Shown here piece by piece: positions 19,288 through 30,197 of a stretch of 52,728 nucleotides of DNA. The position numbers were made by a program, and so were the translations under genes. How positions within the stretch are numbered: the first letter of the stretch is position 1; each line of letters begins with the position of its first letter. Source of the DNA: Caulochytrium protostelioides (lineage: Eukaryota > Chytridiomycota > Caulochytriomycetes > Caulochytriales > Caulochytriaceae); NCBI GenBank assembly GCA_003615045.1, contig ML014241.1, positions 1 to 52,728 of the forward strand, written 5' to 3'. Below the pieces are notes generated by a model that was not told the DNA's origin, ran no database searches, and was given only the letters and a program-made list of their open reading frames with translations.

Positions 19288-21184
19288 TTAGTAGAAGGTG
19301 AAGGTGGTCAGCGACTGCGGTTCGACCCGCAGCTGCAGCAGCAGCGTCGGCGCGTCCGGAGCGAGTCCGGGTTTCTCGGCCGACGCAGTGACTGCGCGGG
19401 GCATGAAGCACGCGGCCAGCGCGTGCCAGACCGCGCAGGCGGCGCGGCGCCACCATGGCCGGTGCCCGCGGAGCCGCGCCGCCTGCGCCGCCAGGACAGC
19501 GGCCTCGCCCGGCGGCACGATCCGCCACGCCTGCGGCGCCACGCGTGCGCTGAGCGCCGTGTACAGCCCGCCCGCATCCGAGCGGTACACGTCGGCGACC
19601 GTCTGCAGCCCGTGCGGCAGCAGCCGCTCGTGTACGCGTAGATACACGTCGCGCGGGACCGCCAGGTCGGGGTGGCATACCACAACGACCAGCGGCTGCT
19701 GCTTCGTCGACGTCGGGGGGTCGGACGCGCCCGAAGGGGCGACGGACGGCGCGCGGCGGGTCCCGAGCTGCGGCGGGCCCCGGGCCATCAGCAGCCCGAC
19801 AGGGGCGCTGCCGTGCGGGAAGTGCGGCTGCAGTAGCCGCGCGCCGGGGCGGATGTGGTGGGTGAAGTGCTTCATGCCGTGGTACTTGGACGTGAGCGCG
19901 ATCGTCTGCGGGTCGTCCTCGCGCAGGCTCTGATGGATCATGCCCCAGTCGCCCCACTGCTCCAATGCCTGCCAGTAGATCCACGCGGAGCAGCGCATGG
20001 CGGTGATGTCCAGGATGATGTGCTCGGCCAGCTCGATCAGGCCCTCGAGGCCCGCGTGGGGGAATCCGACTTCCGAGAGCCACAGGGGCACGCGATGCCG
20101 GCGGCACAGGTCGCCGAGCTCGGCGCGGTCTTTGCGGTTCATAGCGCCGTAGCCGTGGGTATTGACTTGGTCGACGCGCGACCAGAGCTGGTCGCCGCCG
20201 GCCTGGAGCGTGTCCCGCGTCCACCCGGGCGACCAGTCCTCGGACGCCACGAGCCGCGGCTCAGCGAGCTTCTGGAGACGCAGCTGCTCCCGGACGGCAT
20301 CGAGCACAGCGACCTGGGTCGCGACCGAATGGTGGCAGCCTTCCTGGAACCCCTGCTTGTTAGCCTCGTAGCACCACCACGTGGCGAGCGGCTCGTTGAA
20401 CGGCGACAGGCTCGCGAACGTGACGCCCTGCGTCTCGTAGTAGGCGAGCACACGGCACAGGTAGTGCGCAAAGCGGGGCACCATGTCGCTGCGGAGATTG
20501 TCGGCGGTACCGCTCAGGCCGCCGACGGCCTTCCCGCTCACGGTCATCCATGCAGGTGGCGAGTTGCTGAAGGCCTCAACGGTCGTGACGCCGCGGGCGA
20601 GCGCGGCGAAGAGGACCCGTCGTTGCGGCGCGTCGCGGGACCAGTCGAACGGCGCGTCGGGGCCGGGCCAGAACCCGTCTTCGCCCGCATAGTCACGGAA
20701 CAGGCCCTTGTCGCCCGGGTCCGATCCGCCATAGATATTGTACCGGACGATATTCAATCCGAGGCCCTTGTCGTAAGTAAACAGATGGTCCATCAATGAC
20801 TCAAAGTAGAGGGTATTGCTGATCTTGCCAGCCCATGCGGCCCACCAGCCTACCAGAGAGCATCGCCGAACATAATGACCATCAATCATCATGCGCGTAT
20901 GTATGACCGTCGGCAGGCGCATTGACACATCAGGATGCATGTCAGCAGGCATGTGAGTGCACGTGGAGTGATGTCAATGGACATTGCAAGATACAGGGAT
21001 GCGTCGCTCTCGCGTCACACCAGCGCTTCGGGAATGTCTTACAGAGGCTGGTGCCCCAGCCTTCCCACGCATCGACCAGCGTCGACTCGGGGCGGCCGTC
21101 GGCCTCGATCCAGACCGCGCGGCCGTTCGCGAGGCTCGCTGGGGGTGCAAGTTTCTCGGATGCGGCGGCCGCGGCTCGCGACAT
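19288..21184 (-). CDS. GH30-family glycosidase, endo-beta-1,6-galactanase-like (2 exons; 5' exon probably missing)
   Basis: Exon 2 (20849-19288) and exon 1 (at least 21184-21043) flank a 193-bp intron with donor GTAAGA and acceptor CTCTGGTAG. The join reads WEGWGTSLCWWAAWAGK, the typical GH30 N-terminus. Other family features are LGLNIVRYNIYGGSDP, VEAFSNSPPAWM, the acid/base Glu in SPFNEPLATWW (about 20390), the nucleophile Glu in LWLSEVGFP (about 20075), and a C-terminal beta-domain ending LTTFTFY. Family members cut beta-1,6-linked glucan, galactan or glucosylceramide. The NWW-like and QEGCH features favour the galactanase subgroup, but substrate is inference. The ATG at 21184 is only the first in-frame ATG. 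The exon is open to about 21313 and no signal peptide is visible, so an upstream signal-peptide exon is likely. Confidence 0.8.
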
Positions 21185-21313
21185 ATCGGTCGAGGCCGCG
21201 GCGAACGCGGCGGGTTCCACGGTGCGGCGAAGCAGGATCGTCCAGAAAGGGCAAGCTCGCCCTCTAGCTGGGCGACACCAGCCGGAATACACGCCTTGCC
21301 GTCGCAGCAGCAG

Positions 21314-23255
21314 CTACAGCAGCTGCAGCAGTCGTAGCAGCGACTCTGATACAGAAAACCGGATCCGGGTACGACGTCTCGGCAACGGCACTGGAAACTG
21401 TGGCGCACCGCTGGCGGAGATCGGCGTTGAAGCAAATCGTCCTCGGGGGATTACCGCGACCGGCTGCCGTTGCGATGCCAAGCCCAAGGACGGCCTCCCC
21501 AGAGTGCAATTGCATATATTCATACGGCTAGCCCATTCCGTGGCGGTGCCCGCTCGCGACGTCTACTTGGCCTGGCGGATGTGTTGTCATGATCCGCTCC
21601 AGCTTCGGTCCGGCGGACGGAGCCACCGCCCTTAGCGCACCCTGATGCGGCGGCGTTGTGGCCAAAGATCGTCATCCTTCCGTTGCAAAGAAGGGAGGGG
21701 CCGTCGCTGCCGCCGAGCCCTACGATGCCCAGCGAAGAACGAAGGCGGGGGCTGTGTGACGAGCGCGCGGACCAGTCGCGGGATCGGCTATCGCCCGCAA
21801 CTCCGAATGCGGGGACGCAGCGTTGACGCGCTGTCGCCAGCCTGAGCATCCTCATGGGTATGGCCATGGGCATATATGCATGAGTGTGGGGACGGGCATC
21901 GATGTCGTGAGAGGAGCTTGCCTGATTCTTGAGTAATTCGCCTTCGCCCATGTCGTTGTCAATGTCGGCGGCGCTGACTCCCGAACTACCGAATGCGTCG
22001 GTGAAGCCTGTCATCTCCTTGGCGGATGACATGTCCCACCTGTCGTGGTGGAGTGCGACGGTGTTGAGTGGTCCCGGCGGGGAGCGCGTGGGATTTCGCT
22101 CATGCGATGCCAGTCATGGGACGCCAGTCATCCTGATGGGAATCTGGTGCATCCGCTCAATGACCACCTGGCCGCTGTTGCCCCTTTCTGCCGCCACGTG
22201 GTGGCCGACCACCGCCGCCGATCCCTTTACCATACGCCGCGTACATATCAGACGCATGGCTTCTGCCTCGGCCGATGTGCAGCGGAACGTGGGTCCGCCT
22301 TGCTTCATCGATGCTCTCGTCCCTATCCATCCGTTCATCGCCTTGCATCATGGTCACCGCGGTTCACCCCCTCTCGTTCATGCGAGGTGAGCTGCCGTTT
22401 CGCGCGCGTCGGCGAGGCTACCACAACACCGACCCTGCGTGACCGGAGATCGATGCCAGTTCAACCGATGCCGGCGTGCGAGTGGACTCGTGCTCGGTTC
22501 GGCCGCCGGCGGAACAGATCAAACCAAGGAAAAGAGGGGCGAGCGACCGCTGCACCACAACAACAAAAAATGAGCTTCCGCTCCTGAGGCCGCGCGCTGC
22601 GGGGACGCCCGACGGGGACGCCCGCACGCAGCGTCGGAGAAACAGACCGCTGACCCTCCGACTGCCGATCGTCCACGATCGGCATCGTCGCCAGCACAGG
22701 GTGGCATGCCATGGCATGGGCCATGGGTGGCCCATGGCGAAGCGATGCGTCGAGACGTGACGATGTGGGACGGTCCCGATGTGGGCACGAAGGAACTCCG
22801 ACGCATACGTGGGCAGAGCATCCTGTCTCCCTAACCTGCAGTCGGCATCTCGGCTGCTCAGCTGGCTTGGTACCAGATCTCCTGTCGAGACGTAGAGCGA
22901 GATTCACTCAGTATCCTGCTTCCGTGGAGGGTCCGGCATTGTATGGGCGACAAGGCCTTCATCGGCCTACCCAATTTACTACGAGACAATGCTGAGACGT
23001 GGCACGCTGGTGGCTTGATCGCATGACCGCCCCTCTCACCACGTGGTTTCCTTCCCGGTGTCCCCACATCTCGCCACCGACCGGTCTCCTGTGCATCGGC
23101 ACGTTCCATTGACCGTCGGCTCGGGATCTGGTCTGCGAGCACGACCGCACGACCGCCGTATTCTTGGCCGGGGCCCGACTGTGAAACCCGACGCATCTCA
23201 GGGATTGACCCGTCTCCCCGCCATCTCACCCTGCGCCGCGCGCGCCGTCTCCACC
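21314..23255. other. 2-kb region between divergent GH30 and ODAD1 genes
   Basis: Visibly less GC-rich than the genes. It should contain the missing 5' exon of the GH30 gene and the ODAD1 promoter. One minus-strand frame at 22032-21922 begins MSSAKEMTGFTDAFGSSG and ends before a CAG/GCAAGC that could be a rare GC donor. I could not connect it to anything. A short palindrome built on GCCATGG/CCATGGC lies near 22705-22740. No RNA gene seen. Confidence 0.45.
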
Positions 23256-25653
23256 ATGGCGCTCCGGTCTGCCGCCTACTCCAACGCCATGGCATCAATG
23301 CCTGACAGCGACAATGGCGATGGTAAGCACGTGTCACACAACCCGGCGTCGATACCGTCCCGGGTCAAGCGAAACCTCGCTCCAGAAAAGATCATTGCCG
23401 ACTCACCTCTGGGGAGTTTTTTTTTTCTGGACGGAATGATGCAGTCGAGGCGGATCTCCAAAAACTCCAGCGGCAGTACCGCATAATGGAGGGAGATCGA
23501 AAGGCCTACAACGATGAATCCCGGCTTCTGGTCGCCAAGCAGACGTAAGTCGTCATACGAACATGATATCGATATCGACTTCACGGGTGGTGGAGAACTG
23601 AGACTCACAGCCGCGAAATGATCCGAATGGTTTTTGGTCGATGGTGAACAGGGCTACGCTGGAGAAACTCAAGGCCGAGCAGCAAAAGCTGCAGCAGCAG
23701 CTCCGCTCGCTTGAAGGCAACTACACGGCCGCCAAGCGGCCGTCGAGCGCCGGGTCGGCGTCCAGCGGCGTGCTTGCGGGCGCCGGGGCCGGCACGACCC
23801 GTCAACAGCGCCAGCAGATGGAGCGTGTCGACACTTACCGCCAGCGCATTGACCAGCTGATTGCCGAGATTGACCGCGTCGATGCGCAGATGGCCGAGTG
23901 CCACCGCCTGATCGATGAGGAGCGCACGCGCGTGGCGCAGGTGACGCAGAAGGCCGGCCATGGCGGGATGCCCGCGCTGACGGGCGACGGCACGGCGATC
24001 GAGAAGCACATCCATACACTGGAGAACCGGCTGGACAAGACGCTCATGCGCTTCAGCAAGAGTTTGGCGACGAACAAGGCGCTGCGTGACACGATCACGA
24101 ACCTGCGGCGCGAGCGGCTGCTGTTCGAGAACATCTACCACAAGTATGAGCGCGAGCACCAAGAGCGCAAGCGCGTCACCAACGATGTGATTGAGTCGTC
24201 GAGTAATGCGTACGAAGTCCGTGATGATGCGCAGAACAAAATGGCGGCGCTGCGCGAGAAGATGGAAAAGGAGCACCAGACCTATCTGCAGGAGATCAAG
24301 GAGCTGGACCGCGCTCTGGAGCAGGACCGCAAGCTGAAGGAGTTCATGTCCGCCAAGATCGCGGACCGCAGCGAGCGGTTGGACGCCATCTCCAAAGAGC
24401 TGAAGGCGAGCGAGCAAAAGAAGGCCGAGGCCAACAAGCCCAACAGCAGCGAGCTGCTCTCGGAAAGCATCGAGTCGTGCAAAGCCACGCTGCAAACCGT
24501 CTTTGACCTAACCCACTCGCGCGACGTCGATGACGTGCTACGGACGTTTAAGACGGCCGAGGACCAAAACTTCAGCTACTTCAACTTTGTCTCGGAAGTC
24601 GAGAACGAAATCGAACTCATCAATAGCGAGCTCCATGCGACGGAAGCCAAGATCGCGACCATGCGCGCTGACATGGCGGCCGAAGCCACGCTCACGACCC
24701 AGCACACAGAGGCGCTCGAGTCTCAGCTCGCGGCCATCGAGGGCGAGGTCGCCCGCTACGAGCACTACTTTGCGGAGAGCACCGCCGTTACGAGCTCGAT
24801 CGCCGGCAGTCTCACGGGCGTGCTGCAGCAGCTGCAGACGCTCCAGGCGCCGCAGGTCGTGTCCTCGTCGACATCCAACCTGCACCCGGGCATGGCCTCG
24901 CACGCCCCGGCCGGAAGCGGTAGCGGCCCCAACTCGGCTGCCGCTGGCCGTGCGCGCGGCACCGACGCCCCTGGCGGCGGCCACGACGCCGCGGACGCCG
25001 CGGCTTCGAGCTTGCCCGAGGAGCCCGCCGCGGGCTCCGAGGCCGGCGCGTCCGAGTCGACCGCCCTCCTCGCGGCGGGCGGCAAGCCCGCGACGCCGAT
25101 CGTGCCGGCCTCGCTCGACGTCGTCAACAAGCCGCCGATCGAGCTGCTCCGCATTCTGGAGGCGCAGGTGAACGAGCTGCTCGGATGGCACTTCGCCGTG
25201 TTTGGGAGCCGCAAGAACGCGCTCGGGCTCGGCGCCGCCGTGCTCGGGTCAGTCTCGGGCGGCGCCGGCACCGGCGGCAATGGCCTTGGCGGCGGCCTCG
25301 TCGGCACCGCCGTCGGGCAGCCCGGCGGCGTCAACGGCGGCGGCAGCGGCAGCGGCAGCGGCGCCCAGGGCAACGGCAACGAGTCGGATCTCCTCGCGGG
25401 CCACCACGGCCATGCCGGCGGGCTCCTCGGGATGGGCCCCGCGCCGCCCATCACGTCGCTGAGCATTCTGGCGCCGTCGGTGAGCGATGACCACGATGCG
25501 AACGGCGAGGGCGACGACGCCGACCGGCCGCTGACACGTGCCGAGCTCGTCGCCTGCGCGGTGCGCGGCCTCGCTAAACGCGCCAAGGCCGCGCCCACCA
25601 CGATGCGGGCACAGCCGACCAAAGACAAGCGCAAGGGCAAGCCGGTGGTCTAG
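23256..25653 (+). CDS. Outer dynein arm docking complex coiled-coil protein, ODAD1/CCDC63/DC2 family (3 exons, 722 aa)
   Basis: Exons 23256-23322, 23445-23544 and 23652-25653, with introns of 122 and 107 bp (donors GTAAGC and GTAAGT). Exon 2 carries the family's most conserved block, LQKLQRQYRIMEGDRKAY, and the joins read NGDVEADLQKLQ and VAKQTATLEKLKAEQ. The body is a long coiled coil (IEKHIHTLENRLDK, RFSKSLATNKALRDTI, RRERLLFENIYHKYE; then SYFNFVSEVENEIELI). The last third is Gly/Ala/Ser low complexity and probably disordered. In Chlamydomonas and animals this family forms the docking complex that fixes outer dynein arms on the axonemal doublets (family knowledge), so this gene implies a motile flagellum. 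The start may be the ATG at 23256 or 23289. CCDC63 and CCDC114 type cannot be told apart here. Confidence 0.87.
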
Positions 25654-25969
25654 CCGCCGTCGCCAAAAGAAAAAAAAAAAAAGTAAAAGCAAATCCATCC
25701 AACACAAAGTATGCAATTAGGGCGCTTCCTGACCCTCCCCCCTCTCACCGAGGATGATCGTCAGAGACGGATGTCGATCTAGAAAATCATTTCTGCTTTC
25801 TAATTCATCACCTGCTCCCCATATATCCGGCGGTCATTGGCGGCAGCCAATCAAGCGTCAAGACGCAGTCCCCCGACGTATCGACGAAACGACGTATGAG
25901 CGACCTGCGTCAAGCTATTTTGAAACCATACTTATCTATCGTAAAGACAACATGCCCTCGCCAGGCGCA
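25654..25969. other. Convergent 3' region between ODAD1 and the C2H2 gene
   Basis: 316 bp with an A-run at 25668-25682 just after the ODAD1 stop and AT-richer sequence. It probably holds both polyadenylation regions. No gene. Confidence 0.5.
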
Positions 25970-27391
25970 TCACGACGGCTGAGCCACAGCTTGCCGCTTG
26001 CGGCGGCCGTCCACTTTACCGGACTTGGTCAAGTGCACCACGACGGGCGTAGCCACCGGGCTGGCGGCGGCGGGCGTCGCCGCGGCCGCCGCGCTCGTCG
26101 CCGCGCCGCTCGGCGCCGGCGTCGCGCGCAGCCGCTCGTCGTCGGCGCCCACGATCCCGGGCAGCCCCGCGCGCAGCCGCTGCTGCTGCGCCTCCAGCAG
26201 CGCGTCGAGGATAACGTTGCGCTCGGCGCGCAGCCGATGCAGCCGCTGCCGGTGCGCATGGTACTCCGCGAGCAGCCCGGCGTTCTCGGCGCGCAGCCGG
26301 CGGACCTGCAGCTTCAGCGACTCGTACCGGCGGTGGTACTTGCCCATCGCGGTGTTGGGGCCCGGGGCGCCCGCGCTCGGCAGGGCCGCGCCCGGCGCGC
26401 CCGCCGTCGGCGACGGCACTTCGACGAGCACGCGCCGCGCAGCCGAGTTGGCCAGGCTGCGGCGGCCCGACGGCGCGCCCACGGGATGGTCGGCCGGGCC
26501 GCCCGCGATGCCGGCAGCAGCAGCGGCCGCGGCGGGGCCCGCGGTGGCGGGGGCCGACGCGGCGGTCGCGAGACCCGGCCCCGCCGAGGCAGGATTGGGC
26601 GTGGCGCCGTGCTGCGTGTTGAAGTGACGCTGCATCGTCTCGCGCGTGCGGAAGAGTTTGCGGCAGTCCGGATGGCGGCACACCGTGTTTTTCTCGTTGG
26701 GCTGCGCGTGGCGCAGGATATGGTCCTGGTAGACGGTGGGGTCGGTGAAAGCGAAGTCGCGGTTGCCGCAGCCGACCCAGTGGCAGCGGCGTGGCGACGT
26801 CGGCGCCACGTGTTCCTGCAGATGCTGCGAGAACGCCGCCGACGGGCCCGTGAACGTGCACTGATACCACAGACAGGAGTGAACGCCGGGCTCTTCCTTC
26901 ACCGCGCCGCTGGCCTCGGCGGACGCGCTTTTGCCCGCGTCGCCTTCCGTCTTGGCCGATGGCTGCGCGGCGCTCGCCGTGGTCGCCGCGGACGCCGGCG
27001 TGGCTGCGGCAGCGGCCGGCGGGGCAGCAGCCACTGGCGCCGCGGCAGCCGCTGAGGCGGCCGTCGATGGAGAGCGCGCGCCGTCTGTTGGGCGCGGTGA
27101 AACGGCGGCGGCGACAGCGGCGGCGGGCGCCGTCGTCGCGGCGGTCGTCGGTGGCGGCTGCGATGCCGGAGCAGCGAGGATCGGAGCAGCAGCAGCAGCA
27201 GCAGCAGCATCGGCAGCCGTCGAAGCCGGCGGGGCATTTGGGGGCGCGGCCGTCAAGGCCGTGGGGGTCGCCGTGGTCGCGGGGTCCGCCGTCGGCGGGA
27301 CCTGATTCGAAGCGGCTGGCGCGGCAGCAACCGCGGCGGCCGGCTCGGGCGGCGGCGGCGCCGTATCGACGTCCATGGCTTCAGACGACAT
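25970..27391 (-). CDS. C2H2 zinc-finger protein with INO80F/TFPT-like coiled coil (473 aa)
   Basis: Three adjacent C2H2 fingers lie at about residues 171-263: CLWYQC...HLQEH, CHWVGC...HILRH and CRHPDC...HFNTQH, each with four residues between the cysteines. They resemble the CxWxxC-type fingers of fungal chromatin-remodeller subunits rather than a Kruppel array. A basic coiled coil follows at about 350-405 (YHRRYESLKLQVRRLRAEN, then LHRLRAERNVILDALLE). Its spacing resembles the TFPT/INO80F helix (family knowledge). The first 165 residues are Ala/Pro/Thr-rich with a poly-Ala run, and the C-terminus ends with a basic KVDGRRKRQAVAQPS. A chromatin role is inferred from the architecture. Alternatively it is an ordinary C2H2 transcription factor with a leucine-zipper-like dimerisation helix. 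The ATG at 27391 has a second in-frame ATG five codons later. Confidence 0.62.
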   Translation of the reverse strand: MSSEAMDVDTAPPPPEPAAAVAAAPAASNQVPPTADPATTATPTALTAAPPNAPPASTAADAAAAAAAAPILAAPASQPPPTTAATTAPAAAVAAAVSPRPTDGARSPSTAASAAAAAPVAAAPPAAAAATPASAATTASAAQPSAKTEGDAGKSASAEASGAVKEEPGVHSCLWYQCTFTGPSAAFSQHLQEHVAPTSPRRCHWVGCGNRDFAFTDPTVYQDHILRHAQPNEKNTVCRHPDCRKLFRTRETMQRHFNTQHGATPNPASAGPGLATAASAPATAGPAAAAAAAGIAGGPADHPVGAPSGRRSLANSAARRVLVEVPSPTAGAPGAALPSAGAPGPNTAMGKYHRRYESLKLQVRRLRAENAGLLAEYHAHRQRLHRLRAERNVILDALLEAQQQRLRAGLPGIVGADDERLRATPAPSGAATSAAAAATPAAASPVATPVVVHLTKSGKVDGRRKRQAVAQPS

Positions 27392-30197
27392 GACGATGGG
27401 CGGTGCGGCGTGGAGCAGCCGAGGTGCGGAAGTATACGTGGGGGGAAGCGGCGGCGAGCGCGATCAGTGCGGGCCGGGGTTGGCAGGGATCAGCCGCGCG
27501 TCGGAGGAGCGACCGGCCGCCGAGCGAATCGGGCAGAAGGCGTCGGGGCGACGTCGAGCGGCGTCGAGCGGCAGTCGGTCCCAGCGGCGAGCGCGAAGCG
27601 TGGGCGACGAAAAGGAGGGTGAGGCGAGGGAGCGACCACGCTGGGCGGCGGGCCACGAGGATACCGACTCCGCGGCAAACCCGCCGACAGTGAGCGCAGC
27701 GATCTGGACCGCGAGAGCCGCAGCGCGAAGGACGTTTCGTTGTCGCGTCGTCACCGTCAGCGTCGCTGATACCGTTACCGAGCGATAGCTGCGAGAGCGA
27801 TGGGCCGACACCGGGACGTCAGAGCCGCGTGAGGACTGGTGATACGCGCGTCACCCAGGCGTTCCTAGGCGTCCCACGGCCGTCGCAGCGCGAATCGGCA
27901 GAATCGGCACGGGATAGCGCGTGGCGGCTGCACGTCAACCGGGCTTCGCGGGCTCGACCGCGAGCGTTCCACCGGACGCCGACCGGGAGCCCAAGCAAGG
28001 ATCGGCGACGCAGCCGTTCCGTGGCGAAGGAGAGACAACGACGCGGCTGGGCGGATCAGCGGATCGGCTCGTGACACGCGAGACCACCTGGATCCAAGCG
28101 TCGGGGTCAGCCCAGCGCCGCGTGATACGCACGTGCCACCCCACGTGGCGGATTCAGGCCACGAGGCCGGGAGCGGGAGGGAACCGGTGTGATATCCGTC
28201 GATAGCGTCGCTCCGAACACCGTCACGGTCGGCGCCACGTGCTGAAGCCTCACGAGTCACAGGAGCTGCACAAGAGGCGGAAGCCGCCCACCGTCAGAAG
28301 CGGGGGAGTCTCGTCGGATATGGACTACGCGGGGGGGAAGTTATCGAACACGCAGTTATCGGACACGGCCGACCCAGGCGATGCAGGCACGCACAGCCGC
28401 CGCGAGTCCGAATCAGCAACGGGTCAATGGTTGTCGCAGGTCAGTCAAGTCGGACGATGTCGTGAGCGTCTGGTATCCAGACCTATCGACCGCTCCATTC
28501 GCATCTCTGGACCGACGACGTCGATGGGCAGACCACCACGCGTGTTTCGCCAGCAAACCAGCATCCACCATACGTGTCCCAGAGGAAGAAGAAAAAAAGG
28601 AGAAAACGCGCTTTTTGGCCAAACATAGAAGGGACGAGACCAGCCGAGGCCGACGCGGTGGCCGTCCGCCCGTCGCACCACGTGCTGGCGTCGTCGCTGG
28701 CCCTGGGGGCATCAGGGCGCGCGGCATCGAGAGGCCGGTTGCCGGCCGGCGTGCGGCGCATGCGTTCCTGCAAGCGTCGGCATCCACCCGCCGCTCTCGC
28801 TTTGCGCCGTCGCGCCGTCGCGCCACCTCGCTGAATCGCTGAATCGCTGAATCGCGGGACTGCTGAATCGCTGAACCGCTGAATCACGGGACTCGCGGGA
28901 ACCGCTGAATCCGGCGGAGCCGATACAGGGCCGCCGCCGGCTCTAGGTCGCCCCTCGCATGGCACCTCCTAGCATCACACATCATGGCGTCCGCTCTTTC
29001 CCTGTTTCCTGGTCGTTCCTAGCAAAACGCGGCCTGTAGGGCGTCGCTTGTCGCCCAAGGCGGGCAAAGGCAGAAAAGGCGGCGCGGCCCTGCTCCACAG
29101 CTCAACTAAAAAGAAAAGGAATTGAAAGAATGGTTTAGCCAGGCTGACACAGATAGACGTGGGCGTCGCTGTTTTTCGTTGTTCCTTAACGGTGCAACGG
29201 GTGGCCTGGTTCATCGAGCCGGGTGGCATAAGTGGAACCGGTGGTGTGCATGACTTCTACGCACGCGTGCCGCCCCGTAAAGTCGCGTTCAAGTTCCTTT
29301 CGCTTGATGGATCGCTCGGCATGACATGATCGGCATGGCATCTGGATCTCGAAGAGGCCTGACCGAGCCTTTGCGCTCTTGCTGCTTCCGTGCTTCCCCC
29401 AGCCCGCTACTTTCGGCTACCCAAAGGAGAGACGTTGCCGGCAAGGCAAGGCGGTATGGGCCCACCGCTCGTGTCCAGGACCAAGTCGATCTGGCTCGAT
29501 GGCAAGAAGCGTCAGCGAGGTAGATATGCTTTAATTCTGATGTTTGATGTTTGATGCTTGATGTTTGACCGCCCTAGGGACGTCGTTCATCCTGACCATT
29601 AATGCCAAGTCGCATCGACCATCGCCCATGCGTCGAGCCGATGTCTCGCCGCATCGTACCGACCTGCGGGCATGGCGCATGTCCGCCGAGCGCAAGAAGG
29701 AAAGCGCGCCCGGAGAAGGCCAGGAAAGGCCAGCGCCGGGCGAGGCGGGCACCGCGGCCTCGGGCCACGCCGGCGGGCGCCGCCGATGCCGCCCTGCCGG
29801 CCGCGGCCGCAGACGCGGCGGCGCGGTCGACCGCCGCGTTGCCGCAACGAACGCCCGACGCAGCACACACCCACCACGAGCCTGGCCGAGGGCTCGCCTG
29901 GCTCGGCTCGTGGACCGGCTCGGCCACGCCGTCGTTGCCGGACCGCGGCGACGCGGTGCCTGTCCCATCGCCGGCCCATATGACGTGCCGCGCTTCGCAG
30001 GGCGTTGCGATGGCTATAGCAGCGCTCGGCTACGCGTGATGCGTGCCGGCAAGAAAGCGCGCGCGACGACGACCGTGTGGCTGCCGCTGTGTTGCTACGC
30101 GCTCTGTGCATTGCTCCTGTCTCTGGTCCAGCCACTGTGCCCTACCGCCCCTTCGATTCCCCCCCAACCCCGACGCTTTGACGTGCTCGCTGCCAGT
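27392..30197. other. 2.8-kb gene-poor interval
   Basis: The largest gap in the window. Open frames on both strands are short, Arg/Ser-rich and overlapping, and none shows a conserved motif or a credible splice pattern. It contains a GAATCGCT-type tandem repeat and a short direct repeat of TTTGATG/CTTGATG words near 29538-29566. Upstream control regions of the C2H2 gene and OSCP must lie here. A non-coding RNA or a fast-evolving spliced gene cannot be excluded. Confidence 0.5.
28829..28911 (+). repeat. Degenerate 8-bp CGCTGAAT tandem repeat
   Basis: Copies of CGCTGAAT or TGCTGAAT, some separated by CGGGACT spacers, giving a larger imperfect period. Intergenic. Confidence 0.8.

Noticed and set aside
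21922-22032. Minus-strand exon-like frame MSSAKEMTGFTDAFG
   Set aside because: Looks protein-like but has no canonical donor, no partner exon and no known family. Kept only as a candidate in the GH30 finding.
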